NCBI GenBank assembly: GCA_014529385.2
Contig: CM043960.1
Location: forward strand, 122,191,043 to 122,255,042
DNA: 64,000 bases
Direction of reading: 5' to 3'
From: Adiantum capillus-veneris
Lineage: Eukaryota > Streptophyta > Polypodiopsida > Polypodiales > Pteridaceae
Below are positions 1 to 10,600 of this stretch, in pieces (positions within the stretch are counted from its first letter, which is position 1; each line of letters starts with the position of its first letter). Under the pieces are notes generated by a model. That model did not search any database, had not been told where the DNA came from, and worked only from the letters and a program-made list of their open reading frames with translations. Both the position numbers and the translations under genes were made by a program.

Positions 1-304
1 AAACAAAAACAAAACAAAAAGAAGAAGTGTTTCTCAGCCTGATTGCTAAAATCTATTACTTAGCATGCAAATTTTAACCTTGAAAATTTCAAGGATAAAT
101 GAACTAACATACATTTTTCATTGTGAAATATAAACCATGAACCGAGGCATGTGGGCACTAATGAGGAAGCACGAAGGCCTTCTAAGTTAAGGGGAGGATG
201 AGATTTATGGAGAGTAAGTTTTAAGGAGTGCCTAAATTCACATGGAATTTTTGTTGTGTTTTAATATAAAATTATATTATCCTTTATAGATACATAATCA
301 CAAA

Positions 305-420
305 TGATGTACCAAAATACCCCTTTAATTTGTGGTAATTCCCAAAATGCCCCCCGATATTTTGTCATAAATTCCCAAAATACCCTTCAAATTTTCCAAA
401 ATTCCCAAAATACCCCCAAG
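305..420. repeat. Imperfect tandem repeat, CCCAAAATACCCC-like unit
   Basis: About four copies of an AAATTCCCAAAATACCCC-like unit lie one after another with variable spacers, so the stretch alternates short C runs with A/T. I see no coding context, and the function is unknown. Confidence 0.5.
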
Positions 421-1883
421 TTGTGAGATTAAATATCTCCAAAGATTAAAAAATATGTAGCTATTTGTAAGAAGACTGATTGTCTCTCAATACAAGATGC
501 TAAAACTATAATTTGACTTGGTTATGTAGGCTTTGGGGATGAATTGATTCATTATTTTTAGACATAATCACCTTTTTTTGCAAGATAATTTGTGACAAAT
601 TACATGGTAAGCATTCAAAAATGGATTTCAATTGTAGAAAAAGGAATAAAGATTAAAAAATCTTGAACAATCCAACCAAAAAAGGACTTTTTATAAATCA
701 AAATAAAATAAATAAATATTGAATCAATACTTCACATCATGGATCAAACTTCTATAAATACACATATTATTCTTTTATTCCCTAAAGCCTTTTTCATCAA
801 AAAAGCAAAAAATGAATGCCGCTTTGAAAATAGCATTTGAAAGGGCATGGTGTCCTTTCCTTCAAGACTTATAAGGCTTCTTGAGGGATACATGTCTCAC
901 AACTAGAATTAAACTACCTTCATCGGCATGGATACAAAGGCCTTTAGCATGCCAAAAAGAAAGAAAAAGTAAATGGTACTCAAATGGGAAGACTTGAAGT
1001 CTCTTTGGCCAAAGGAAGGCATCTAGGAGATCATTTTTAGCCCATTGTTCAATTCATTGTCTTCCTTGGTTGTAACATCAAGGAAACCAAGGTGTGTTTT
1101 CAACTCAAATAATTGTTCTTGGAAGGGGTTATGTGTCCCTTCCCCCCCCCCCTCTCTCTTTGAGCCAAAGAAAAGAAAGAAAAAATTTAGGGTACTCAAA
1201 ATGGGAAACTTCAAGTCGCACTCACTCTCTATAGGTTATGTCATGAATATTAATTTCTAAACTTTTAAAATATTTTTCAAATTAAATTGGCCACGTAAGT
1301 CTAGGGAAAATAAAAAGAGAACAAGTGAAATTAATGAGTGCTAATGGACCAACCGATCAAGGCTTGGGACCGAAAGTGTAAAGTCCATAAAAGAGCAAGG
1401 ATAATTGCTAATTAATTATCTCAGTCATAGGTATAGGTCAACGAAGGATAAGTGTATCCTAGATAGCCTTGATCAAACATACATGACAAAGGAGATGACA
1501 TAGAGTAATTTTAGGAGTCTAAAAATAGAAAGTGATTGTGCTAAGCTCAAGTCATTACAATAACTCTTTAGACTCTAAGTATGAAGTCTGAGAAGACTTA
1601 TGGTAAAATTCTAACTTGCCATGAAATGTTTAAATTTAACAGGTTTTAGAAGCAGCTTTGCGGAACCTCCAAAGCATTGTGCTAAGGTTTTGCACAGGAT
1701 GTGAAATTTTTAAAGCCTTTCCAAAGGGTGAGTTTTATTTTTACCAAAAGTTTATCCTAACTTGCGGCAGGTCCTAAATTAACAGGTAGGTTGTAGCCCC
1801 AGGTCACCTTCATAAGCCTCCAAGGTTTGTGCAAAGGTCTTGCACAAACAAAACAAGTAAATTTATGGTTTTAATTGGCAAAG

Positions 1884-1887
<4 letters not shown>

Positions 1888-1918
<31 letters not shown>
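1888..1918. repeat. (CT)n microsatellite
   Basis: About 15 uninterrupted CT units. Apparent Leu/Ser-repeat reading frames across it are a by-product of the dinucleotide and not genes. Confidence 0.95.
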
Positions 1919-1920
<2 letters not shown>

Positions 1921-2039
1921 GGGAGCTCTAGAGATGGACTCTATGCTCAAGCTCTTTGCTATGGATGCAAACTCAAGCCAATCAAAGTTTCTTCTTCTCC
2001 ATCTTTACTATTCTATCATACTATGCTATGTTAAGATCT

Positions 2040-2510
2040 TGACCATGAGTAAGTGTATTCAAAGAATCCATTCTCTTGCTTGAAAAATATTTCTTTCCTT
2101 CATCTTCCTCTTTCCCAACAATTCCTTTCTCCCCGCTGGTGTGTTTAGGGTTTGGGAAGGAGGGTTTATACCATAGAATCTTAAAGAACACCATCTTCTT
2201 AATTCAAGTAAGGCTCCGCAAGAGCACAAACATGTATTGTAACAAAGATCTCTTTTGAGAGGATTATAGTACAAGTCCTTTTGAAAGGAGGACCAGCTCC
2301 AAGAAAATCCGATCGTCATCGAGTTGTCAATCTCAATTGGTTATTCTCTTGGAATTATGTACACGGTTAAAGTGTTTTAAATGTGTGTTTGTGTAAAGAA
2401 ATCAGCCCGGAACAACCTATAGTCTCCTTGCTATCCCTCTCTTAAAGGATAACTCTCTCCTTTCATAGTTAATTCCACTAAATCTAAAAATAGTGTTAGA
2501 TTCTCTGACA
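2040..2510 (+). mobile_element. Gypsy-0: degraded 3' part of its 5' LTR
   Basis: This stretch aligns by eye with the end of the Gypsy-1 LTR (12400-12802). Shared landmarks are the GTATTGTAA... run, the 'CCTTTTGgaggGGACCgGCTcc' block and the GTTGTCAAT segment, and both end in ACA directly before a primer-binding site. Many substitutions and small indels separate them, so this is an old copy. The LTR start is not identifiable. Confidence 0.6.
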
Positions 2511-2511
2511 T

Positions 2512-2523
2512 TGATATCAGAGG
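2512..2523 (+). promoter_or_regulatory. Degenerate primer-binding site of Gypsy-0
   Basis: TGATATCAGAGG differs at two positions from the plant initiator-Met PBS TGGTATCAGAGC. It lies one base after the LTR end, as in the intact relative at 12804. Confidence 0.7.
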
Positions 2524-3150
2524 TGAGGTTTCTCTTTTCTTGCCTAAGAAGAAAGGTTCTTGAGTAATCTATGAAAGGTTGGAGTTGTTCATTGCAATAG
2601 GGTCAGTGGGACTAAGACTTATTAACGTGGTTAGTATGCCTGTTTACAGGGTAAAAGGGACACCATCGAGAACTATGGTTTGAATAATGGAGTCTTTTGA
2701 GACTTGCCTATGGCTTAATCATAATCAAGCTATTAGCAAGCTCGATAGGAACCAGTGCCAACCTTGCACTTCTAAATCCACTACTCTTTGCAATTAACAA
2801 TATTCTAAACCACGGGTGTAGTTACTTGAGTGCTAATTTTCAAGGGATAAGAGGAGTGATGGCCAAAGGTTTGGAGTGCTAAAGAAAGAGTACTTAGCTT
2901 ACACATAAAATAAAATTTAATCATGGCCCAACACAATCAAGAGAATATAATTAATATTGACAAATTATATTTGGCTCATGGTATAACCTATGGTTATGGT
3001 TACAGAGTTGTTAACAACTACCTTGTTGACAAGTTACAAGAAGCAATGGGAAACTATATATTGCAAGGGAGGTTCTAAGCCAAATTCAAGCTCTTCAAGC
3101 CCAAGTTCCCCCAAATGTCCAAGAAGAGAGAATTCTTGCGAGGCCTCCAA
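2524..3150 (+). pseudogene. gag: Gypsy-0 leader and gag N-terminus (decayed)
   Basis: The leader follows the same order of landmarks as Gypsy-1 12816-13420: the 'GGGaCACCatCGAGAaCTATGGT' block, the 'GGCTTaacCa..AtcaAGCTATTAg' block, and the GGAGTGCTAAAG-like stretch before the start. The gag start is recognisable near 2923 (ATGGCC...), and the 'GTTaACaACt..CTTGTTgacAaG' part matches the Gypsy-1 gag. Stops and shifts remove any long frame. At 3150 the sequence is cut by Copia-A1 and resumes at 10809, with TCCAA present on both sides. Confidence 0.7.
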
Positions 3151-3351
3151 TGTTGGAATTAGGGTTGCAAGAAAACACACACATCTCGGAGAAGATGAAG
3201 GAAGCTCAAGGCACACAATAGAGAGTGTATTACTTAGTGTGCAATGGAAAGATAGATAGCCCTAAAGTGAAAAAAACTCCTAAAGAGGGAAAAAATGCCC
3301 CAACGGTCCTAGCGTGTTCACACACATCACTACCACATGTATATGGTAACA
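3151..3351 (-). repeat. Copia-A1 3' LTR
   Basis: Starts TGTTGGAATTAGGG and ends GGTAACA on the + strand, the reverse complement of the Copia-A2 LTR at 29583-29811. On the element strand a purine tract (GGGGGGATT) ends directly at the LTR, as expected for the polypurine tract. Confidence 0.9.
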
Positions 3352-3426
3352 AATCCCCCCTGGAGTGATGCGGTGAACGAGAGCTGGCACATGAGTAAAG
3401 GGAAGTGCCATGCCCTGAGGACATGA

Positions 3427-5515
3427 TCAATCCACAAAGGGGAGTAAGCCCAAAGCTTTGCGGAAAGCTTCGAGCTTCTCATGAGACAATGCCTTTGTGA
3501 AAAGATTTGCAAGGTTGTCCTGTGTTGGCACATAAGCCAAGCCGATCTCTCCTGCTGAGAGCCTCTCCCTGACATAGTGGTAATGCACCTCAATGTGCTT
3601 TGAGCGATCATGAAAAAATTGGGTTCCTTGCAACTGCCAATGCACTCTGACTGTCAGTGTGATAGTGTTGGCAGTGTCCTGTCCAACACCCAAATCAGCC
3701 ATAAGGCGTCTGAGCCATACACACTCAACCGTAGCTGTGAAGACTGCCCTGTACTCAGCCTCACAACTAGAAGTGGCCATAGTAGGTTGTTTCTTGCTCA
3801 ACCATGATATACATGAACTGCCAAGAATGGAAAAAAACCACTTGTGGACACTCGCATGTCAAAACAACCAGCCCAATATGAGTCCAAAAAAGCATGTAAG
3901 TCTGGCGGCAATGATCCCCCCTTGGGATAAAACAAGCCAAGATATAAAGTGCCACTAAGGTAGAAAAAACTCCTCTTGACAGCCTGCCAATGCTTAGACC
4001 CTGGGCTATGCATAAATTTGCTGACATGTGAGACTGCAAACTGAATATCCGGCCTTGTGTTGCATACATAAAGGAGGCAGCCAACAACAATTTGGTAAGG
4101 AGTGACATTAGCAGGATCATTAGCATCATGTAGACTTAACTTCAAACCTGTTTCCATGGGAGTGGAAATAGGTTTGCAATCCTCAAGTCCAAATTACATA
4201 GCAATGTCTCTATGTAACTTTTTTGACACAAGGCAATACCACCATCACACTGCTTAAACTGCATGCACAAGTAATGATGCAATAGCCCCAAATCTTTCAT
4301 CTCGAAAGTAGCATTCAAATCAGTCTTAAACTTAGCAATATGTGTCTCATTGGGACCAGCGATCAACAAATCATCCACATAAAGAACAGCAATGAGAAGT
4401 ACATTGCCCTCACACTTGACATACAATGCGCTTTCTGTTGGACTATTACGAAAGCCTCGTTTGACCAAATGAGTGTCAACTTTCTCATACCAAGCACGAG
4501 GAGATTGATTCAACCCATCCAAAGCCTTCTTACATCTGCACACTTTGTCCTCTTGTCCTTTCTTGACAAATCCGCGAGGCTGCATTACATAAACTTCCTC
4601 AAATATGTCACCATTCAAGAAGCAATAACAATGTCTGATTGATGTACATCCCAGCCAAAATGAGCTACCAATGCACATCGAAAATGCACAGTAGTCATAT
4701 GGCAAGTGGGAGCAAAAGTTTCTTTATAGTCTATGCCTTTTTGCTATGCATAACCCTTTGCAACAAGCTGAGCCTTATGGCGATCGATCTCACCATCCGC
4801 CTTGCGTTTCAACTTGTAAACCCACTTCATACCAATGGTCTTTTTGATAGGAGGCAAACCACATAAAGTCCATGTGTCATTTTCTATAAGTGCATCATAT
4901 TTTGATTACATGGCAGCCATCCAATTTTTTGCATTCTGTGCTTCATCAAAAGACAAAGGTTTAACAACATCATGTAAGCTAGACACAACCAAGGCATAAT
5001 TCTGATGCATAAGATGAATGGCAAGAGCTTGAACGAGTACAAGTAGACAAAGGTGCATCCAATTTACTGTCACGCAAAGTGTGCACCAGCCATTTTGGCA
5101 TACCTCTAGCCTGCTCATTTTCAGCCCTTTCCTCATCAAGTACATCATGTACATCTGCATCAGTAATAGGTTGATCTATAACATTCCAGGAAACCCCCAT
5201 AGGTTGTACATTTGCCTCATTGGAATTTACATTTGAACTTCCACCATTGAAAAGAGGAAACAAAGTGTAATAAATGTCCTGTGAGCTTACATTACTGTCT
5301 CTAGTACATGACAGTGACAACAAGTGCTAAACAGAATCTTCCACAAACACTACATCCCGTGAAACCAGAATATACTTTGTTTGTGGATGATACAACATGT
5401 AACATTTGCTTTTGGCACTATAACCAACAAAAATACATTTGACAGCCTTATCATTCAATTTTTTGCGTTGTGCTTGTGGCACCAAAGCATATGCCAAACA
5501 GCCAAAGACACACAT
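3427..5515 (-). pseudogene. pol: Copia-A1 pol: RT, RNase H and integrase C-terminus
   Basis: Broken reading frames on the - strand give copia pol in order. The integrase tail (5327-5515) has VFGCLAYALVP and KCIFVGYS. A linker (4906-5323) follows. RT (4142-4705) carries AWYEKVDTHLVKRGF and the catalytic box YVDDLLIAGP. The RT/RNase H connection (3798-4157) has NTRPDIQFAV, and RNase H (3427-3801) has SCEAEYRAVF and the C-terminal TQDNLANLFTKAL. At least four frame changes or stops separate them, so no enzyme can be made. The closest relative in the window is Copia-A2 (44660-46580). Confidence 0.88.
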
Positions 5516-5542
5516 GTGCTCAATAGAAGGCTTTCTATCATG

Positions 5543-6694
5543 TCATGCTTCATATGGAGTAATAGACTGCAAAGCTTTCGGAGGACACCTGTTTAGTACA
5601 TAAGTGGCACACATGATGGCCTCAAGCCAAAAAGAATGCGGCAAAGCTTGACTTTGACCATACAATTCCATTTTCGTAAGTGACCTGTTTTTCCTCTCAG
5701 CAACACCAGTTTGCTGAGGTGTATAAGGCAATGTACATTGGTGTTTTATTCCATGATTAGGAAAAAATGCATTAAATTCATGAGACATATACTCCCCCCT
5801 CGATCGGAATGGGGTGCCCATAGTACATTTCGATACATTTTCAGCCATAGCCAGAAATTGTTTGAAGCACATAAATATTTCGAACTTTGCTTTAAGCGGA
5901 AATACCCATGCAATCCTGGAGTAATCATCAATGAAAGTCACGAAGTAAAGGTAATTTTCCAAGGACGGAGTTTGCATGGGCCCACAAACATCACTATGCA
6001 CAAGCTGCAACCTGCATGTGGCCCTAATTGAACCATCCTTTGTAAACTTCAAATGCTGCATCTTACCCAAAATACAACCTTCACAAACATGTTTGATAGG
6101 TGCTTGAGGAGGCGAAGAAGCAACCATATCATATTTCTGCAAACGCAGTCTTCTTAACCTCGCATCAGGGAAGTTCATTATTGGTGCTTTCTCCTCAAGT
6201 TCTTCATCTACTTTGGCTTTGGTGCCCATCAATCCCCACTTGTCCACAATGTTAGGGTTTAGGACTACCAAGTACATGGTACCCTTGTCATCTAGATATC
6301 TATCTCCGCTATAGCTCACAGGCACTAAGTCCTTGAACTCACTAGGTCTCTCCTCTATCTTTACACAATAGCGGTCCATTCCATCTTTGTAGATCTTGGC
6401 ACCTTGCTCATTGTCGTACTGGTATTTTATGAACAATAGCTTCATTGTGGCGGAGGGGTTTGATGATCCTGCTGCCATATTTTCTCTGTTGTTCAGGTTC
6501 AAGTGTTCCAAGTGTTCGGTGAAAATCTCGTAAGATCTCTCCGAAGAAGTATCAGAGACACTTCCTTCAAAGATCGGCTCTAATGGTTGCACCCAACTTT
6601 GGTTTACACTTCCCTCGGTTGATATGACACTTGCTGGTTCCCCTTGTTTTGGTTGGTTATTGTGGAGGTTCCTGCCCGATCTCAAATTCATCAA
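5543..6694 (-). pseudogene. Chimeric 383-codon frame: gypsy Gag-like N-terminus fused to copia integrase
   Basis: One open frame joins two unrelated parts. Residues 1 to about 180 start MMNLRSGRNLHNN, a polar start of the kind seen in Gypsy Gag proteins, and contain MAAGSSNPSATMKLLFIKY; I do not recognise a named domain there. From about residue 184 it is copia: RLQKYDMVASSPP, then VCEGCILGKMQ (end of the integrase zinc region), LVHSDVCGPM and VTFIDDYSRIAWVFPL (integrase core), and GVAERKNRSL. The junction lies near 6150, where Copia-A1 meets the foreign Gypsy block. The integrase lacks its end and the rest of pol. The fusion looks accidental but remains open over 1,152 bases. Confidence 0.75.
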
Positions 6695-6699
6695 TTCCC

Positions 6700-8098
6700 C
6701 TAAAGGACTTTAACTTTTCCGTCTCGGCAATTTGTTTTCCCAAGTTTTTGTGGTCAGAATTGATCCAAACTGATTGATACTTGGTCAATTGTTTAATCTT
6801 GTCAGTTGGACAACTTCTGTTTCATCAAGTGAGAATTTTGTTACTGTTATGCTGAAAAAGACATTATACGCGTATGATGTCTTTTTTCACAGATTTGGAC
6901 TATTTTGGTTATGCTCACTCTCAGTAGCCCCCTTATGCTCTGTCCACTCACAAAATTCAGTTTGAACTCTGTTTGAGCAGGTTATGGCTAATTTAGGCTT
7001 TTCTTGACAATTTTCCGCTTTTGACTTGTTTTGGGTCAATTGTGATCCAAATGGGATGAAACTTGAAATATAACCTTTAGACAGCTATTACAATGGATCT
7101 GTGTTGGCAAAGTATCAAAATATGTCCAAAATTAGGTAAAAGACATCATACGCGTATGATGTCTTTTTCATCAATTTGGGTCAAGACTTGATATTTATGC
7201 TTTCTACAGTGTTTGTAACAATCTTGTCAGGTCAGATATAAAAAATAAGCAGTGGATGTGCCAAAAGACATTATACGCGTACGATGTCTTTTGTCCCAGA
7301 TTTTGACTAGTCTTGGTTTTAAGCCTTTTCCAATGTTTATAATTGAGTTTCAAGTGTTTTTGTCAGGTTTGAATGTAAAAACAAAATCTAAATCCAAAAT
7401 TTCCTCTTCTTTGCGTTTCTTGGACTCCGACTTGTCTTTTTGGATTTCTTTGAGTGTCAATGCTCTTGTTTTAAGTTGAAATTAGGGTATAACCCCCCTT
7501 TTGAACACTCTGGTAAAGTCAAAATTCCTGTTTTGGTCTCTGTTTGGTCATTTAGACATCATACGCGTATGATGTTTAAAGTTGCAGATTTCCAGTTTTT
7601 TGGCACAGAATCCTTCCTAAAGCTTTCTCTAGTGCTCAGCAACTCCCAGATACACAGAAAATTTCTCTGACTTTTGTTTATTGCAAGTTTCACTACTAAC
7701 TCGACGGTTTAGTGATCTAACATGCAATCAACCATATCAAGCAAATACTCCAATGATTACTAGCTCTAGATCAGGATCAAATGAAGTCCTACCTAAGCTA
7801 TTCCTAATCATAAAATGGGTTTGGTCATTGTGATTTTAAAGAGATCCACTGCCACTCACGGACTAGCAAATTCTTCTTCTATCAACAACTACTCAACACC
7901 AACAAAACAACAAACAAATCTAAGCTAATCTAAAAATACTGTCAACACGGAAGACCCAGGAATACTCCACTTCCTAATATCTCTCGAGATCTTCGGAGTC
8001 CACCACTCCTAGATCTTTTCTAACTAACGTATACAAAGTAGTTTATACGACTCACCTCGTAGGATTAGTCTAAGGTCACCTACTTAGGGCTCTCGTCC
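6700..8098 (-). other. Gypsy leader with four ACGCGT palindromes; no gene
   Basis: This region lies between the PBS (8099-8115) and the gag-like start (6694) of the - strand Gypsy fragment. No coding potential is visible. It holds four copies of a palindromic block whose core is ACATCATACGCGTATGATGT (6856-6886, 7138-7167, 7263-7292, 7551-7580). Three of the four are followed by a similar CAGATTT... segment, so they may be parts of larger diverged tandem units. Confidence 0.65.
7138..7167. repeat. Perfect 30-bp palindrome (best of four)
   Basis: AAAAGACATC is joined through ATACGCGTAT to its exact complement, giving a perfect 30-bp inverted repeat centred on ACGCGT. The sister copies at 6856-6886, 7263-7292 and 7551-7580 have only one or two mismatched pairs each. 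Confidence 0.93.
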
Positions 8099-8115
8099 CT
8101 GGCAGCGGCGCCAAA
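8099..8115 (-). promoter_or_regulatory. Gypsy primer-binding site (- strand)
   Basis: On the - strand the sequence reads TTTGGCGCCGCTGCCAG, close to the TGGCGCCGTTGCC-type PBS known from plant Gypsy elements. It sits directly next to the TGTTAAGG... LTR edge at 8116. Confidence 0.75.
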
Positions 8116-9200
8116 TGTTAAGGCGGTTACGCCGCTAGCGGAAGCTAAATAGCGAGAACTCAACCAACAACAGAATTTGTCAGACGAGGACGGAGCTTGA
8201 CCCGCAGGCGCATGGAAACAACTAGGTGGGTGTCAAATCACCTACTCGACCTTCTAATGACAATCACTACTAAGGAAATCAAATCTAAGTTCTAAAATAC
8301 GCAAGTGACTGAAATCCGTACTACGAACGAATGCTATACGAAACAGGATCTAGAATCATTGAATCGATCTCAAACTCAAGGGGAAGTCTATGCACTAGGT
8401 AAGAACAACACCCCAAAGACTTGAACTGCAAAATCAACCTATAACCACTCCGTGCGGTAAACGCGTATGAAGACAGGCCGAAAAATACAGGTGATCGAAA
8501 CTTGACCCCGATGGTACTAATGTGTAGTTCTACTCGTTGTGGTTCTATAGATATGTTGCACGCTCTATTCCGACACACGAGTTGGAAGAAAACTCACACC
8601 GAAGCTCGTAGGAACTTACCACACATAGAAGCCGATAGCGCGCACTCTTGGTATCAGTGCGTAGCTCTCGCCGTTGCTAACACAATGGCGGTGTCGCTTC
8701 TCCAATGGCGGCTCTGTAGCTCGCATAGCAAGTAGATAAGACTCTCTCTCTCTCTCTCTCTCAGACACAGTCACGGCGCTCAAAAACTCACTTTGATTAA
8801 TAAACTGAATCCCCCTTTAGGTTACAAAACTTTGGCTTATATACCTCAGCCTTGGAGGTGAGAACATCTCTAACTAATTACATCAGCAAGTGAAATTACT
8901 TCGGGATTACAAGCTGGAAACTCAATTGAGTCCCGTTACTTAATGAATGGCTGAATTCAAAATCAATGTCGGAAAGACATTTATTACAATCAATGGTTAC
9001 AAAAATGATGAGTGTGAGCAAAAATGTGGGTGTGATCCTTTGCTGGCTCAACAACATCTGTTTATGCATTTGATTACATTGCAATTTAATGTTCATTGCT
9101 GACAAATTGTTTGAAATTCTTTTACCAATCAATTTGTCTACCTAAAACTGCATATGCTTTTTAATCACTTATGAGAATGCAATTACTCTGCCAATGTTGT
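8116..9200 (-). repeat. Gypsy 5' LTR on the - strand (outer edge uncertain)
   Basis: The inner edge is fixed by the PBS at 8099-8115. A TATA-like TATATAAG lies on the - strand at 8836-8843, and a short (CT)n run at about 8743-8762. I could not define the outer end; roughly 9200 is where the Gypsy 3' coding sequence of the other orientation begins. Confidence 0.5.
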
Positions 9201-9204
9201 TTGA

Positions 9205-9319
9205 TTTTGCAGTGACTAAAGAAGGCTAAGGACATTCATCTCAAATTCTCTTCCACCTCGACGAACGAGCTTCAACTCAATAGCTTCCGAGGACGGAATC
9301 TACATCAGGAAGGGGGGCA
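9205..9319 (+). pseudogene. 3' end of a Gypsy polyprotein plus polypurine tract
   Basis: A short open stretch reads TNELQLNSFRGRNLHQEGG, followed by the purine tract AGGAAGGGGGGCA (9307-9319) and an LTR-like TGTTAACC at 9320. The CCGAGGACGG block (9287-9296) recurs next to the purine tract of the Gypsy end at 63726-63735 and, as CGAGGACG, in Gypsy-1 at 18455. Confidence 0.55.
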
Positions 9320-9633
9320 TGTTAACCCTCACGGCTCACGGACACCCCATCACCTACGATGGACGTGTATTATGTATTTGGTAGAGTCAGGTACCGGGCT
9401 TGTCGGACCAATAGGAAAAGGGTAAGAGTGATCGCCGATGAGAGGCGCACTCTAACTGGGACATTCAAGGGATTAGTTGGCTAAGCATGGGCGCCCAAGT
9501 GTGAATGGGGTGAGCTCATATAAAAGCCAACTAAACCTAAAATTCACTCATTCTCTCATTTGTGCGATAGAAGAGTGCTCTTGCTCCATCTCCATCTCCA
9601 TCTTCTTCTTCTTCACCTCCTTGTGTGTGTGTG

Positions 9634-9717
<84 letters not shown>

Positions 9718-9906
9718 CGATCGAGCATTGCGGCGGCACGATGGTGGTGAAGCGGTTGAGCGCGACGTAGTGGCGTCTCCTTCTTCTTCGCGGCGAGGAA
9801 TCCTCCACGGCAGGAGCATAGAGCGGTGAGTGACACACCATTGCCCTCTTTTGAGCTTACTAGTTAAGCTAGTTGTGTGCTTGGAGCCGTCTGTGGCTCG
9901 CACACA
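9320..9906 (+). repeat. Gypsy LTR with TATA box and (GA)n
   Basis: Starts TGTTAACC directly after a purine tract. A TATA box (CATATAAAAG) lies at 9518-9526, and a 79-base (GA)n array at 9637-9715. The end is placed at CACACA (9906) by eye and is uncertain; Copia-A1 gag similarity starts near 9950. Confidence 0.5.
9637..9715. repeat. (GA)39 microsatellite
   Basis: An uninterrupted GA array of about 79 bases inside the LTR at 9320-9906, downstream of its TATA box. Arg-Glu or Leu-Ser reading frames over it are artefacts. Confidence 0.97.
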
Positions 9907-9949
9907 GTGTTAGGCAAGGCCCTTGCTTCGACAGTGCGGCAAGGAGCGC

Positions 9950-10437
9950 ACAATATCCTTGACACCAGCAAGGAAAGTGTCCATATCATCTTCCTCATGC
10001 ATAAACTTTGATTCTAGCTCTTTACGCAGCAAAGCAATTTTTGCCTCATAGCGGCTTGCACAAAGACCAACCAAAATATCCCAAGCCTGTTTTACAAATT
10101 TCGTTGAATGAATGTGAGGAGTAATGCTGCACTCCACAAACAATGCAATCAAACAATGCAATCAATGCATGAGCTTGCACATCCTTTACATCCCAACGAA
10201 ATTGTTCTGCCGTAGTAAGACCTACAACATCCTCAACATCCCCTACATCCTCAGAACAAGGACGTACATCAATGCCCTGCACAATATTCCAGACACCCTT
10301 TGACACAAGGACATGTTGCATCATGTTCTATGTGGGATCACATGTTGCATCATGTAAGCCCACATAGGGTTATTGTCCCCATCCAATCTGTCCTCAACAA
10401 CAAACATCTTGAACACATCTGTGTTGTTGTCAGCCAT
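9950..10437 (-). pseudogene. gag: Copia-A1 gag (truncated, frameshifted)
   Basis: The start codon is at 10437 (- strand, MADNNTDVFKMF), matching the Copia-A2 gag start at 30171. Recognisable Gag segments follow: VEDRLDGDN, MMQHVLVSKG, WNIVQGIDV, QAWDILVGL, KIALLRKELESK and EEDDMDTFLAGVKDI. The frame changes at least twice; one cause is a local duplication of ATGTTGCATCATGT around 10315-10355. Similarity stops after VKDI, so the rest of Gag and its zinc knuckle are missing. Confidence 0.85.
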
Positions 10438-10587
10438 GGTAAATGCTGTACCTGATACTGAGCTCTATGAGGGTTGCCCAAAGTTTTTGTCGACTTGCAA
10501 ACAGTTGCAAAAGCTCACTAAAATTGGAGAAAGTGAGTAGGTGCGTGATGGAGCCGCTGGCAACTAAGCCCGGGAGGATGCAACCTG

Positions 10588-10599
10588 CTCTGATACCAA
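10588..10599 (-). promoter_or_regulatory. Copia-A1 primer-binding site
   Basis: On the - strand TTGGTATCAGAG lies one base from the 5' LTR, matching the 3' end of the initiator-Met tRNA. Confidence 0.9.
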
Positions 10600-10600
10600 T

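Larger units (their letters stand above)
1..2039. other. AT-rich stretch without a recognisable gene
   Basis: No reading frame here carries a recognisable domain. Short imperfect repeats are visible: four runs of a CCCAAAATACCCC-like unit at about 305-420, and a diverged pair at about 948-1010 and 1160-1222. The right part may belong to the 5' LTR of the degraded Gypsy-0 that follows, but I cannot place the LTR start. Confidence 0.5.
6150..9950. mobile_element. Gypsy fragments lying inside Copia-A1
   Basis: Copia-A1 similarity stops at about 6150 and resumes at about 9950. The block contains, on the - strand, a gag-like start (6694), a palindrome-bearing leader (6700-8098), a PBS at 8099-8115 and an LTR beginning at 8116. 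On the + strand it holds a Gypsy 3' end (about 9205-9319, with CCGAGGACGG and a purine tract) followed by an LTR (9320 to about 9906). It is therefore a composite of at least two Gypsy pieces in opposite orientation. I could not find a target duplication, and the copia DNA between the flanks is deleted. Confidence 0.6.

Noticed and set aside
6856-7580. The palindromes as a CRISPR-like array or terminal inverted repeats of a DNA transposon
   Set aside because: Spacing is irregular (about 280, 125 and 290 bases), spacers are related rather than unique, there is no transposase, and the context is a plant retroelement leader.
9537-9903. Several overlapping frames with Leu-Ser or Arg-Glu repeats
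   Set aside because: They are translations of the (GA)n array in an LTR. The same holds for frames over the arrays at 18762-19053, 22819-23043, 28420-29120, 48350-48763, 52877-53724, 55013-55364 and 60128-60815.
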